Source of the DNA: Adiantum capillus-veneris
Taxonomy: Eukaryota; Streptophyta; Polypodiopsida; Polypodiales; Pteridaceae
Assembly: GCA_014529385.2 (NCBI GenBank)
Contig: CM043959.1
Location: 56,019,253 to 56,083,252, forward strand
Direction of reading: 5' to 3'
DNA length: 64,000 bases
Shown in pieces: positions 1-13,500 of this stretch. A model generated the notes under the pieces. The model saw nothing but the letters and a program-made list of their open reading frames with translations. It did no database searches and was not told the origin of the DNA. Numbering within the stretch: the stretch's first letter is position 1; each line of letters opens with the position of its first letter. The translations under genes were made by a program, and so were the position numbers.

Positions 1-94
1 ATCATGTGAGAACCTTTCCCTTCTTGTACCACTGCAATCTGCTCTACAATGGTACATGGCCAAAACTGCTCATATCCATGTAGTCCTTGAATTC

Positions 95-882
95 TTAGTT
101 TGGTTTTGGCAAGGGTGGCACTCTGAGACTTTCATGGTTCCTTTCATGGTCCACACAAATAGTAAGGAATTGGACTGCATGCTTCCAATCCCTGTTCTTT
201 ATCTTAGCATAGGCTGAACCATCATCCATTACCTTTGTTTCCATACGAGTAGTAGTGATGTATGGTTGCCCAAGGATAAGAGGGTATGCAGACATCTCAT
301 GGACAAAGAAAATTTGGTCATCTTTCACATCCCCTATAGTCACCCTTACATTCGGCCAAGCTCCATACAACTCTCCTGATGAGTTGTTTGCTGCACGGAT
401 CATCCATCCATGATTTATATCAATTGGCCATTTTCCTTTTTGATATAGATTCTTTGACATCAGATTAATTTCGAACCCATGATCTATTAGTGCAACGTAT
501 GACTCTTCTAAGTCTCCCATTTTCACCAAGGTCTCTGTAGTCGCTCTTGCCCAATGAGTCTTGGAGTAATAACTCTTGTGAGTGGTCTCGACTTCATTAT
601 AATTATCCAAGAAATGAACCCGTACTCCTCCCCTAGACTTGTAGCATCCAGAAATAGTTTCATCACCTTGCTTGCCATAGACATGTACTCCCTATGCATT
701 TAAAGTCTCTTCTTCACCCTGTACATGGATAGATCCAGTAAGAGACTACCGCTTCCTCTTGATGATATTGATTATCTCTTCATGGAACTCCCTCTTTGCT
801 ATTCCAAGGACCTCACCCAAGGTATATTCCACCTTATCATTCAAAATCCTCTCTTCCAAAACCTATTTGAGATCAGTTGTTG
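95..882 (-). pseudogene. Ty3/gypsy linker and aspartic protease fragment
   Basis: Decayed retroelement coding sequence read on the minus strand. The upstream part (about 882-700) gives a conserved linker containing VLEERILNDKVEYTLGEVLG, interrupted by in-frame stops. It is followed by HWARATTETLVKMGD and the retropepsin-like core ALIDHGFEINLMS, then GQPYITTTRMETKV and an end at VPPLPKPN. The usual D-S/T-G active site is D-H-G here, which I recall as normal for this gypsy lineage. The core lies in a 171-codon open stretch that stops at 95; the RT expected next would lie left of the window. The upstream edge at 882 is the edge of the 883-8498 insertion; the missing gag half resumes at 8499. The family is clear; the exact clade is not. 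Confidence 0.75.
878..882. repeat. Target-site duplication TGTTG, left copy
   Basis: Five bases directly before the TGTAAGATCCCC end of the 7.6 kb insertion. The same TGTTG follows the other end at 8499-8503. A 5-bp duplication is typical of LTR-retrotransposon integration. Confidence 0.6.
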
Positions 883-1362
883 TGTAAGATCCCCAATTTT
901 TGGGTCTCTTCTAAAAATAAGAAAAATAACTTTCAATATCTATTTCGCCAAATTTTGATTGAAGATGCTTGATTGACAGTATTGGAAAGTCATAGTTATG
1001 TCAGGATGTTACGGTGTGGCGTAGTCTAGCTATGGTTTCCATTAGTTGGTTAGATACTGCTCGGATGGTCAAATTTGATGTAAAAATTGAATGGTAAGTG
1101 GGAGACTTGACCACCAAAAAGCAAAGGCTTGTTTTTAGGAAAGAAAGAATCTTTTTCGAAAAGAGAGGAGGAGCTTAGTTTAGAACTCTTTTCTTGGAAG
1201 CCAAGCTTCTTCTTAGAGTCTCTAAATCGTGCATCGAAATCCGAGTCCACAAGGGGGGGGAAGAAAAAAAAAGATTTTTTTTTCCGAAAAGCTACTAACG
1301 TGCGCAAACTTGTCTCTCTTTGTTCACTCTATTCTTAGCTAGTGCTTTTGGCCTTGGGAGCC

Positions 1363-1370
1363 TATATAAA
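1363..1370 (+). promoter_or_regulatory. TATA box candidate (TATATAAA)
   Basis: TATATAAA follows GCCTTGGGAGCC and precedes a pyrimidine-rich stretch (TTCCTCTCTTCTTTC), an arrangement typical of plant LTR promoters. No intact ORF follows, so this may be a promoter of the surrounding insertion. The call is based on sequence resemblance only. Confidence 0.35.
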
Positions 1371-1699
1371 TTCCTCTCTTCTTTCACTTTGAAGACACAT
1401 AGATACACTCTCAGACGCGAAAGTTCTCTTGCTTTGACATCAAAATTACTTATCTATTATACGGAGTGGTGCAAGCTCTTCATCACCATCTCCATAAGCT
1501 CCTCTCTCAGGAATAAGAAGAAGAAGGATACTCTATCTCTACTTGCTTATTATCTTCTCTCTCGTTTCACGGTGTACGCGCTCTCCAGAAGCTTTTTGTG
1601 GCGGACACCTCTATGTAGCTCTCATCACCGCTCTCTTGCGACAAATCAAGAATCCTTTCAACAAACTCTAATCGATTCTAAAGCACGGTGAGAAACCAT

Positions 1700-4350
1700 A
1701 AACTCCATAGTCATCATCTCTCTCTATATATATCGTTTTTTCTGCGTAGTCACCCTCTTAGTGATTGTTTTTTTTTTAATACGAATGCATGTATGGATTA
1801 ATCAAGTACATACAAGGTTGCCTCATGATTGTTTCATCATGTTTTACATGTTGATTTATGCACATGATGCATTTATGGTCATGCACGTGCATAAAAAGAG
1901 CTTTTTGTTTCACATCATAGAGATATCTGGTGGGAACACTGTTTTGGTCATAAATCACAAACCGTTATGAATCAACCCGAACCAAAGATAAAACACATCA
2001 CTTAGAAAATTTTCTCTCTTATGTGTCATGTGAAAAACACGCACGAGTTAAGAGATACGGTCAAAAAACAGATTGTTGCCCATGACACAACCAAATATTT
2101 TGACTCCAGGCTCCTTGGAGAACCACTATATAGATTCACCGCAAGGGAAAACCCTCTTAACCAATTTAAAAGATTGATGAAACTTGATGATAATGAATTT
2201 AGGTCTTCGTTATCACTTCGAGAATGCGAGTTATTAATCACTCTATTATCGGTTTTACTTACACATGTAGGAGTGCTATCAAGGGGGATACCATATGACA
2301 TCGTGAGTTAACCGAGCCATTTTGATATGTTTTATGGTTTTTTTGGTGAGTTGATCTCAATTATTAGATGTACATAAACTTGTGTGGGAGTATATGGTTA
2401 AACATCCCGAACTGCATAGGCAGATATGAATAAAGTGACTTTCTTCTGGGGTTACCGTTTTTTGTGTGAGTACCGTATGGTCAAAGTGACGTGATGGTGA
2501 TGGAGTGATAGTCTATGTTAGGATATGAACTTGATGCATTGTTTTGAGGTCAAACACTTTCATTTTCATGTTTTGCATGCTCCCGAAAAGGTCAAAAAGT
2601 TGTTTTTGCATATGTGTGAAGTTATGATTTATGGTTGACCTAAAGGTCGGAGTTGTTTTACATCGTGGTTATGGTGTTGGAATGTTATCATATGATGTAT
2701 GGGAACTCATGGATTGATGTGGATGCCTCATATGCATGGTTATGTATGCTTTCCACCTTTCTAGGTCAAAACTAGCTCTATGTGCTAGAGTGGTGAAGTG
2801 CAGATGTGACGCATCAACTTTGTATGGTTGGATGTTGTCAAAATTGTATTTTTATATCATGATTAGTCGTTGGTTGTTCTCTTTTTCTGCATGAAAGAAT
2901 CACATCTTAAGGGTCACATGTGTGTAGACTCCGATTGATTGTAGGGGATGTGTCAAACTGCAAGTGTGGGAGTTGGTTCAATGTGATTATGATTTATGGC
3001 TAAGGACTGAGATTCCCTCATAGATTATGGTTGATATTTTATGGTGGAAGCCGGTGTGGCTTATGTTCTTTTTTTTGGATTGGGTTATGTTGCCGAAATT
3101 TTTGCAGCCATCTTATGTTCTAAAGTGGTTATGCAGGATTGGTCTTGCCTCACCCAAGTAGGGTGGAGAGCTCACCCGTGTGATGTGATTGGATTATAGT
3201 TTATGGTTTTTGGATTGGATGATAAAGTGATCAAGATGGTTTATGGTAGACGTGTAAGGGTAGAGACCGTGAACAATCTATCTGTTTGGAAAAGGATTGT
3301 TTGTGCATCTCAGAAGTGCTATTGTGATTGGACTATGTGTTATGTTTCTCATGGAAGCATCGCTACAAGACTAGGATCACCTATATCACTTAGCCTTAGA
3401 CTAAAGGGTTGCTAACCTGGGGCTTTGTTGGATTGAGGGTGTTGCTTAGGTCTTCTTATTTTTGTTAGGCTCATCTACACGGTTCGTGCGTTGGGGGTTG
3501 AATGAACTACACGGATAATGCGTCAGGGATATTGCCTGGGCTTTGCCTAAACACGCGGTGCTGGGCATCGAAGAGGTGTGGCACCTAAACTGGTATGGTT
3601 GGTGTTGATAGTCTACCACCTACTGGTATTTGGGATCCTTTCAGAGCTCGGGTTCATGGAGGGAGGCGAAGAAGTGGCCTCACCTATGTCTGGCTCAAGT
3701 AGGCTGGACTTGTTCTGGCTTGCTCCCAGAGAAGTGAAATTCTCTCTGTCCGTAGTAGAGCGGAAGTGGATGGGTGGACCAGTCGATCCCTACACAGGGT
3801 CCGGTGCTCTGCGAGTTGTTTTGTCATAAACTTTTTGATGTTATGGTATACCTAGATTTTGTCATTTCTATAACGTTTCCAGTTTTTGAAACCTTAGAAA
3901 TTGTACAAAGCCTAATCAAGTTAACTTGGTTGTTAAGAAAACACTGTAGAATGATCCAACTATGGAAAATATTGGTATTTTTGGAACCGTAATCAGAGCT
4001 TTACTATGGTTAGAATTTTTCAGAACCGAATTTTGATAAAATCTGGAAAAGTTACGGGCTCTAAAAGGTTACACTATGAATCTAATTAGTTAAGTAAAAT
4101 TGAATGGTTTCAGTAATTATTACTGCTAAAGACTTTTTATCCTAAGGTTCTAGAAATTGCAGATATTTCCAAGTTTAATCATTAAAAGTTATGAAAAATA
4201 GTAGAAAACAATTCCGAAAGCTGGGGGGGGCTGTGTGGAGCTGTGTGGAACCTGCCCAAGACAGAATTAGTAGCAGGGGGGGCCATCTTGAGCTTGGGGG
4301 ATGCTTGAGCTACAAGAAACTGCCATTTTCAGCCTATGAGAGCTTATGAG
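1700..4350. other. Noncoding stretch rich in TTATGGTT-type words
   Basis: I see no gene here. Variants of TTTATGGTT and GTTATGG recur irregularly from about 2.3 to 3.3 kb, often next to GGTCAAA. From 3.1 to 3.8 kb the composition becomes more GC-rich, with long open but unconvincing frames. This is probably LTR or leader DNA of the 883-8498 insertion. Confidence 0.35.
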
Positions 4351-4362
4351 TGCCCAGAAACC

Positions 4363-4370
4363 TATAAATA
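4363..4370 (+). promoter_or_regulatory. TATA box candidate (TATAAATA) of an LTR-like promoter
   Basis: TATAAATA in the context AAACCTATAAATAAGACCCC is followed by a pyrimidine-rich transcript-start-like region and then by a 2 kb AT-rich repetitive leader and a short ATG ORF at 6745. That order (promoter, leader repeats, gag-like start) resembles other elements in this window. No primer-binding site was recognised after it. Confidence 0.4.
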
Positions 4371-4829
4371 AGACCCCTTCCTTCATATTTTAGAGAGACT
4401 CGGAGCCTTGGAAAATTCTCTCTCATCTAGAGGGATCTCTTCTTAGAAATCACTAGAGAGCAAAGCTCTAGTTGGTTAATCAATGGTAATTAGCACTATT
4501 CCTTTTTAATTAGTAGAACTACGTTAATCTATTTATGTTTTCTTAATAAATTGAAGATTAAACCTATTTATACTCTAAAATTCTCTCGTAATTCTAAATT
4601 CTCTGCTGATTATTGAGATTAAGATTAGGAATACTAGTCTAATTAACTATTATATTATATTAGAACTGAAATTACTCATTTTAACCATAAACTAATGATA
4701 GTTATACTAATTAAATTTAGATTAAGATGAGATAATTATCAGAGCTGTGTTAGACTGTCAATATGCTAAGAAAATTAACTTTTAATATTTTGAGTAATTT
4801 TTGTAGTTATTTAAGCAGAATTACATTGT

Positions 4830-6330
4830 TTTTAAGAAAGAAGTAAAGGGAAAAATGATTAAATTAATCCAAAAAGCTTTGAGATAATTATCAAAGGTAA
4901 AATACATCTCAATAAACCCGTGATAATTATCTTAACCTCAATTGATTATTTCAATTAATTATCTTAGCAAAAAAACACTATTTTTAAGGGAAAATAAAAA
5001 GGGAAAAATAGCAAACTAATCCAAAAATCTTTGAGATAACTATCAGAGGTAAAACTCATTTTAAGAAACATGTGATAATTATCTTAACCTCAAATAATTA
5101 GCTTAATAATTATCTCATCAGAAAAACACTGCTTTTAAGGAAAAATAAAGGGGAAAAAATAGCAAACTAATCCAAAAAGATTTGAAATAATTATTAGAGG
5201 TAAAACTCATTTTAAAAAACCCATGATAATTAATTTAAATTCAGATAATTAGTTTAACTAATTATCTCTTTAGAAAAACACTATCTTTAAGAGAAAATAA
5301 AAGAGGAAAATAGCTAACTAATCCAAAAAGCTTTTAAATATTTATTAGAGATAAAAATTATCTTAAAAAACTCGTAATAATTATCTTAATCTCAAATAAT
5401 TAGTTTAAGTAATTATCTCATCAGAGAAACAGTGTTTTTAAAGGGAAAAGACAAGGGGGAAAATAGCAAACTAATCCAAAAATCTTTGAGATAATTACCA
5501 AAGGTAAAAATCATCTTAAAAAACTCATGATAATTATCTTAGCGACAGATAATTAGTTTAGCTAATTATCTTAGTAAAAAAACACTATTTTTGAGGGTAA
5601 ACTAAAGGGGGAAATTATCAAATTGGATTAGATAGCTTTAAGATAATTTTTAGAGTTACATCATTACACACCTGTGATAATTAGCTTAACCATATAAAGT
5701 TAATTTAACTAATTATCTTAGTTAAAAGACCCTATTTTTGAAGATCAATTAAAGGTGGAGATTAGTAAATCATGTTAAATGATTACATGCTATTTATTAA
5801 AGCTAGAATACATACTAAAAAGTCCATGATAATTATTTCAAGATTGAAAACTTAGTATCGATATTTATTTGAGTCAAATTATACTAATGTTAGATAAAAA
5901 GTAAAGGCGAGAATTATAAATCATGTTAGATGATTACATGCTATTTTCTAGAGCTATATTACATCATGAAAAAGCCGTGATAATTATGTCAAGGTTAGAA
6001 ACTTAGTATAGATATTTATCTAAGTCAAATTATACTAGTTGAAATTTAAAGGGGGAAATTAGTAAATCATGTTATATGATTACATTCTATTTATTAGAGT
6101 TAGATTACATGATAAAAAGGTAGTGATAATTATGTCAAGGTTAGAAAATTAGTATAGATATTTATCTAAGTCAAATTATACTACTTTTAGCTAAAAATAA
6201 AAGGTGGAAATTAAGTTGGAAAATTAGAAGATAATTACCAGAGGTAAAAAATATCCTTATCTACTTTTGATAATTATACCATAGTTAATTAGTGAGTTTA
6301 GGAAATTATAATTGGCCAAAAGTCCTATTT
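4830..6330. repeat. AT-rich tandem array, unit about 150 bp, with GATAATTATC palindromes
   Basis: Roughly ten degenerate units. Most carry GGGAAAAATAGCAAACTAATCC, then TTTGAGATAATTATCAGAGGTAAAA, then GTGATAATTATCTTAA and an AACACTATTTTTAAGGG tail. Unit starts near 4848, 5000, 5150, 5305, 5457 and 5610 give a period near 150. Later units (5.77-6.2 kb) diverge to ATTAGTAAATCATGTTA and TAGATATTTATCTAAG forms. GATAATTATC is self-complementary, so each unit could fold. No coding potential is seen. Confidence 0.7.
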
Positions 6331-6744
6331 TAAGCAAAAGATTAATTAAAATAAATAGACTTTGCGGTCAAAAGTTTTTAGAAAAATTATAGTAAGTGTA
6401 AACCTATGATATAAAATTGAAGAAATGAAATCTTTGAGAGAAAATAAATACAATAAATATTAAGCCCAAAATAAGCAGATTCCAAGCTTAAAATTCGATG
6501 GAAAAATTAGAAAAAAGATATACAAACTTATACGAAAATTAGGATAGCTTAGAAAACCCTTAGGGAAGCTATGGAAAAATTTACCATGCCTTAATAGGAA
6601 AATAAAAAATTACTAGGTCAAGAATGTACTAATGAAAACTACAAATTTACCCTAGATTTGGGTAAAATTGGATACAGAGGTTAATTCTAGCTTTTGGATA
6701 ATTTACCTAATGATTACACGTCCTTTTGATAAGGATAAGAAGTT

Positions 6745-6885
6745 ATGGCACCTAAAAGGACCCGAGCCAATCCTACATCTGATGATGATGGCAGAGCTCT
6801 AAAAATAACGAGAGCGTCGTACGACGATGAAGTTGGGCCTAGTAGTAGGCCTACGGAAGAGAGTCTTCATGCGCCAGCGCAATAA
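6745..6885 (+). CDS. Short ORF, possible gag N-terminus of the surrounding insertion
   Basis: A 46-codon ORF beginning MAPKRTRANPTSDDDGRA, basic then acidic, ending in TAA at 6883-6885. Gag proteins of large plant gypsy elements often begin with a short basic MAP/MNTR-type segment, and this ORF sits just after the 4.8-6.3 kb leader array. Nothing gag-like follows clearly. It could be a chance ORF; it has no recognised domain. Confidence 0.25.
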   Translation: MAPKRTRANPTSDDDGRALKITRASYDDEVGPSSRPTEESLHAPAQ

Positions 6886-7129
6886 CAGATGGCCGATCAA
6901 TCCCAGGTGGGTTTCCCATTATTCAATTAAGTCTTTAAATAGTTTAAGTTCTTTTATAAGTTAGCATTGCATACATAAGGAGTGAGTAAGAATCCGAAAA
7001 TGAATAATTGACCAAAAACGGAAGGTAACTTCCAACACGCATTTGTTTATAATGTAGGAAAGAATTGTTTGGGTTAAAACTAGTTGAATTAAGAAAGATG
7101 TAATTGATCATCCTTAAGACAGCTTGTCT

Positions 7130-8151
7130 CAAGACACCTCCGACTCCTTGGTATAAATTGATGATAATGATGGCTTTCTAGCCACGGATAAGTTGGTTAC
7201 CCCCATGAACAATGAGTTTCTACTTCGTGTCATGTTTGGATGTTTCTACATAAGTTAGGATACCATTTTTATCCTAGGGGAGCCGAAATGTTGTATAGGA
7301 AACTGGTTTGGTGTATGGGCACCCGGAACCTTGGGTGGGGGTTTATCCACTCCGGATTATGAATAAGGAATGGGTGCCGTTTTTTCACCCTTAGGTGGTC
7401 TTGAGACAAGAAGAGTACTGGTCATGGTTATTATGGACAATGTTTTGATTGACAGTACCCTGTCTTAAGTTTAAAGACGTCTATTTTCTAAAAGAATGTT
7501 TTCAATGTTGTCTTTAATAATTGATTGAAGGAATTATTGTGATGGAAAGTTAAAAGAAATTATTATTTCAAGTGTTAAAACAATGTGATAGTAATTAGAA
7601 AATAAATGAATCATGTGTGAGTGCAGGGTGGTAAGTGGGGATTGACTAAGGTTGTCAATCATGGACGGGTGGACCTGATTAGTCAGGTAACTATCCATCC
7701 TTGCGCACTAAAACGTTGAGAAAACTTCTTCACTTGGAAGAGGATTCCACCAACGGCTGTGCCCTCACATCTGTTAGGGGGAAAAAAGTGTTGGTTGAGG
7801 ATACCTTATCCCAACTTGTGGAAGTTATAGGGCCAAAATAGTTTTTTTTGGACTTTTAATACGTTGTCCTGTTTTTGTTGCGAGACAAGACTAGGTCTTC
7901 TTCTAAGGCTATAGACCCAATCCATTGTCAATGGTAAAGGTCTACTCCTTGGATTTTTCTTGTTTAGAGACTCTGATTTTTATTAGACCTAGAGACCTGT
8001 CAAGGATTCCATCCCGATCTTGGTATTGGCGGGTTGGAGATCTCACAATTGCATTAATACATGGTTTCCTGTTCCATTATTTAGATGGGCATTTAAAGAT
8101 TCTCTGTTGTCATCTTTTCATGTCTCTATGCACTCTATTTCACCCTCCACT

Positions 8152-8155
<4 letters not shown>
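7130..8155. other. Noncoding 3' part of the 7.6 kb insertion
   Basis: No ORF of substance. The stretch contains GC-richer segments (for example 7280-7400 and 7620-7800) that look like LTR text but show no clear direct repeat elsewhere in the window. Confidence 0.3.

Positions 8156-8229
<74 letters not shown>
8156..8229. repeat. (CT)n microsatellite
   Basis: About 74 bases of uninterrupted CT dinucleotide. The Ser-Leu and Arg-Glu repeat ORFs across it are artefacts. Confidence 0.95.
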
Positions 8230-8231
<2 letters not shown>

Positions 8232-8498
8232 CGCAACGCAGTGTAGACATATATTCACCCTCCACAATGTTATATTTTTCTTGAGTACGCTTTCATTCAT
8301 ATCACCCATTTAGGGGTAGCACTAGTCGCTAGGTACCTCTAGATGCAGTCCGACTCATGGCCTAAACCCCATGCTTAGTCGGGCGCTGAAAATATCTCCC
8401 CTATGCATTTGCTTCCGCAACTCTGATGTATATTGAAAGTTGTATAAAAGTGTAAATTGTATATTTTGTGCATAGACCCTGGGGAGGGGTATCTCTCA

Positions 8499-9930
8499 TG
8501 TTGTCTCTATATCAAATTGGAGTTTGTAGGCCGGACCCTTTGCTTTAGCTTTCATTGAATCCTTCTTATTTTCTTTAGAGTATTCTTACATAGGAACTTT
8601 GGGGGGGATAGGCATTTGTTGTGGGGAAGCGGATATAGGATGCACTATGTCATTTTTGTCCCCACTTCTCCTCGCCCATTTTGAAGGCCCTTCATCCCCA
8701 TTCTCACATGTACGTTTCTCTTTGACAATGACCTCATTTGCTTGACGTTTGGAAATGTATGCATGCACTAACAAAGAGTCCATAGGGTCATTCCAACCTA
8801 TTTGTAGTCGAATTCAATCTCCAACTTCATGTAAAACCTCTTTAGTCATCTTACCCTTCATAGTAGATTTTATCACCCATGGCCATAATTCTCCATTCCC
8901 ATTAGATGCTTCTTCTCCAGCCTTGACTCCATTGTTTTTAATAGGCTCCACCTTCAACCCATAGAGGATTGCCTCAACCATTGAGATGGCATGGCTAGTA
9001 TCCATGTCCTCAACTAGCTTCTTCATCCCACCTTTGCCAAAGTTTGTCCGCAAGAGCTCACTTATTTCACTTGAGTGAAGTTTTCCATCTTTAAAGAAAA
9101 CAATATCCTTTGTCAAAGCATCTTTAAAACTTTCTCAATCCCTCCTTGGATGGTCAGTACTATCACACCATATGAATCTATCAACAAACCCTTCTCTGAT
9201 TTGAGGTCGTTGCCCTCTAGATTGACCTGATGGTTGCCCCTTCTCTTCTAGCCTTGTAAGCTTTAACTTTAGCTCTTGCATTCCTTTAGCAATATCATCA
9301 AGGATATATTTAACACTCTTTGGAACCACAATCACAGGCTTCATGGGAGTTGCGCAAACATTTGGGTCTTGAGTAGGGTTGACTATCATCTTGTCTCTTT
9401 GTCTTTGTCTCTTAGCTAGCAGTGAAATGACATCTTCAACCTCATTCCAATCGGTCTTTAATTCCTATTCCACATCCTTATCCTCAAGTAGTAACTCTAA
9501 CTTATCTTGAATCTCTTTGCATGTAGCTTTCAAAAAGAGCCCTGTCTTCTTTGAGTTTATGGTACCTTCTCACTCCTTGAAAGTTGATCATAACAACACT
9601 CAAATTCCCTTAGGAGTCCGGTAGGTGAAAGTCCCTCTTTTGGCCGAACTACCCACTCTAAAAAGGTCCTCATTGTCACCCTTTTGAATCACTCCATGAA
9701 ATACTCTTCGTTTAAGGCTAACTTAAATGCTTCCTATGTTGCCCATGCTCATTTCTAATTCCCCTTACATGCTCTCTAATCTCAGGAACCACATGAGCTA
9801 GCTCAATACTTTGTACCATCTCTACTTTGGGCACTCGATGAAGCTCCATCTCCTTTGCATATCCACAAAGATACTTTGCTACATATTTACCATTAAATTG
9901 GTCAACTTTATTCACAAAAGATTAAAGTGC
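8499..9930 (-). pseudogene. Ty3/gypsy gag fragment (other half of the 95-882 gene)
   Basis: Minus-strand gag remnant in several frames. The N-terminal side (about 9915-9718) reads KVDQFNGKYVAKYLCGY and ELAHVVPEIREHVRGIR. The middle (9389-9135) reads DDIAKGMQELKLKLTRLEEK and the zinc-ligand-like segment FVDRFIWCDSTDHPRRD. Next (9116-8814) come KDGKLHSSEISELLRTNFGK and GGMKKLVEDMD. The last part (8783-8500) ends KAKGPAYKLQFDIETT exactly at the 883-8498 insertion. Frameshifts and stops break the gene repeatedly. Homologous gypsy families carry the same gag-linker-DHG-protease order, so this and the 95-882 piece are one interrupted gene. Confidence 0.7.
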
Positions 9931-11718
9931 TTTGGTTGAGGAAAGCTCCCTCCTTTATGCACCTTGTTGCTGCTGCATAAACACTGCAAAGACTTGAAAC
10001 ATTTGCATTATAGCTAGATCAAACGAAATCCCCTGTTTCCTTGCTGCTCCATAGCTTTAAAGATTTAATTTAAAACCTTCCATGAATCTTTTGAATCCTC
10101 ACCCTAGCCTACTTTCGCGTTGGGTTCACCAAACTTGTGTCAAGAAGTGCGGAGCGCGGCTAGGAAAGCGCAAGGCCTCTGACTGTGAGAGTTCGCAACA
10201 AAATCAAGAAAGTTGTAGAAGATTTAAAGCTAAAAATACACTAAAAAAAAAGAAAAACTCCAGACATGAAAGCTTTGAAAAAGAGTCAAGAGCAACTGAA
10301 AACTCTTGTGTGTGTGATGATTTGGTTTAGCCTCGCTGCCAATTACACAGTTGTAGTGCTCTTTTGCCCTGATAAAAAACCTATACAAATGATTCAATTA
10401 TCCATTGTATCCATTTCATCAAAGCTTTGGAACTTCATTATACATTCCCAAGTAGGTATTTGAAGAGAGAAACCGCTATTGGTGGCCTCACAGCCTCGAA
10501 AAACACGATACTGCACTAGCATACCATAGGTGCATGCTTTTTATCCCCTCATAGAGGAGCTTAAATTTCTGACATGGATGTTCTTAAATGTTCACTCACT
10601 CCTATTAGTCATGGCACCATGATTTATGTGGCATTTTGAGCCATTTTTTATCATTTTTAGCCCAAAAATGCCATTTTTTGCCCGTAAAAAGCCCAGACAA
10701 GTTGGGAAAAATCCCTAAAATTGCAGTAAAATCCATTGGGCTTAAATTTTATATAGAATCTTATTTTACCACTTGGAAATCACTTTGGATGCATCTCTTT
10801 CACCTGTGCATGAAACCTATTATTTTTTGGCAATATTGCCCGCATTGAACTTTCTAGGCAAAACGAGCGTGTTACTTGGATACACTTGATATTTGTACAT
10901 TTTTAGAGTAGAATAGGCATATATTTACGTGAAAAAACATGCCATAGGGCCACATTTAGTACCTTGTTATCTCGACAAGGTATATACGGAGCTGCAACCG
11001 TGGCATCTATTTTCCCATATATCACACTATGTACATCATAGCATTTGGTCCCACATAGAAAAAGCATTGAGAGTGGGGTAGATATTTTAGTTTCACATTA
11101 TGCACATCCCACGGCATGACACTGTGCAGTCAATGAGGCCACAAACTTAATATCCAACGCCATGCAGACCTTGATTTCAATGCACATCCAACCAAAGGGC
11201 ATATTAAGCAAGTTGTCACACTAGCCAATAATGCAAACATGATTTAGGAGGAACATGGTTTTTGCACCCCACATAAGTGTGCATCCTTTGAATGCCATGT
11301 GGATGGCATATATTGTTGCGCAAGGACAAGCCAATGGAGTCAACAACAACAACGGAGCCAACAACAACTAGATCTCACCTTTCCTCGCTAATGTTAGAGA
11401 AATAAGGCCTGGACACCATATTAGCTTATTGTACTCTTTTGTTTTGGTCCATATCTATCTTATTGTAGTTGTTTTTTAAAGTTGTGTACTTTAAAACCTT
11501 TTAATATTATTCTGTGGTTTTGTTATTGTAGTCTTCAAATGTTGTTCAAAATCAAATGTCATTATTATGGAGTATTAACCGTTGAAATTGATTTGTTGCA
11601 AACTTTTTTTGTGCATGTTTCATTGTCTAGTTGATGGCCTATCATGTTGCACAAGATAAATCACAACATTTGAGAAGACTATGTGGTTGTATAAGTGCAC
11701 ATGAGAGAGGCTAGTGAT

Positions 11719-11719
<1 letters not shown>
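9931..11719. other. No gene recognised
   Basis: About 1.8 kb without a convincing ORF. Short open frames at 10082-10330, 10266-10463 and 10636-10848 have no recognised similarity. The part nearest 9.93 kb may be leader or LTR of the gag remnant. Confidence 0.3.
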
Positions 11720-11780
<61 letters not shown>

Positions 11781-11855
11781 AAATTGTAAATGTTTGATTG
11801 ATGAGTGTTTGCCAATGTGTGTGTGTGTGTATGAGAGAGAGAGAGGGAGATAGAG

Positions 11856-11931
<76 letters not shown>
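11720..11931. repeat. Two (AG)n microsatellites with a (GT)n spacer
   Basis: AG tracts at 11720-11775 and about 11832-11931 are separated by about 55 bases that include GTGTGTGTGTGT. No coding content. Confidence 0.95.
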
Positions 11932-11933
<2 letters not shown>

Positions 11934-12072
11934 CAGATGATGATGGAGAAGAAGAAGTGAATTGATCAAACGTTGTAGGAAGCTATCCAAAGAGACCTTG
12001 GAGATCTATTTAACAAGGAGAGTTGAACTCAAGATAGGTCACACGGATACAACCATCTGCAAATCACACATG

Positions 12073-13500
<1,428 letters not shown>

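Larger units (their letters stand above)
883..8498. mobile_element. 7.6 kb insertion with LTR-type ends, splitting a gypsy gag-pro gene
   Basis: The insertion starts TGTAAGATCCCC and ends GGTATCTCTCA, i.e. TG...CA with short inverted ends as in LTR retroelements. It is flanked by the direct repeat TGTTG at 878-882 and 8499-8503. Removing it joins two halves of one conserved retroelement protein (KGPAYKLQFDIETT on the right, TTDLK and VLEERIL on the left), which supports the boundaries independently. The interior has almost no coding sequence. It contains TATA-like sites at 1363-1370 and 4363-4370, an AT-rich tandem array, and a short ORF at 6745. I could not identify a matching LTR pair, so the classification (old, nested or non-autonomous LTR element) is uncertain. 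Confidence 0.6.

Noticed and set aside
1050-1340. Overlapping ORFs on both strands near 1.05-1.34 kb
   Set aside because: Purine-rich sequence with poly-A and poly-G runs; compositional, with no conserved motif.
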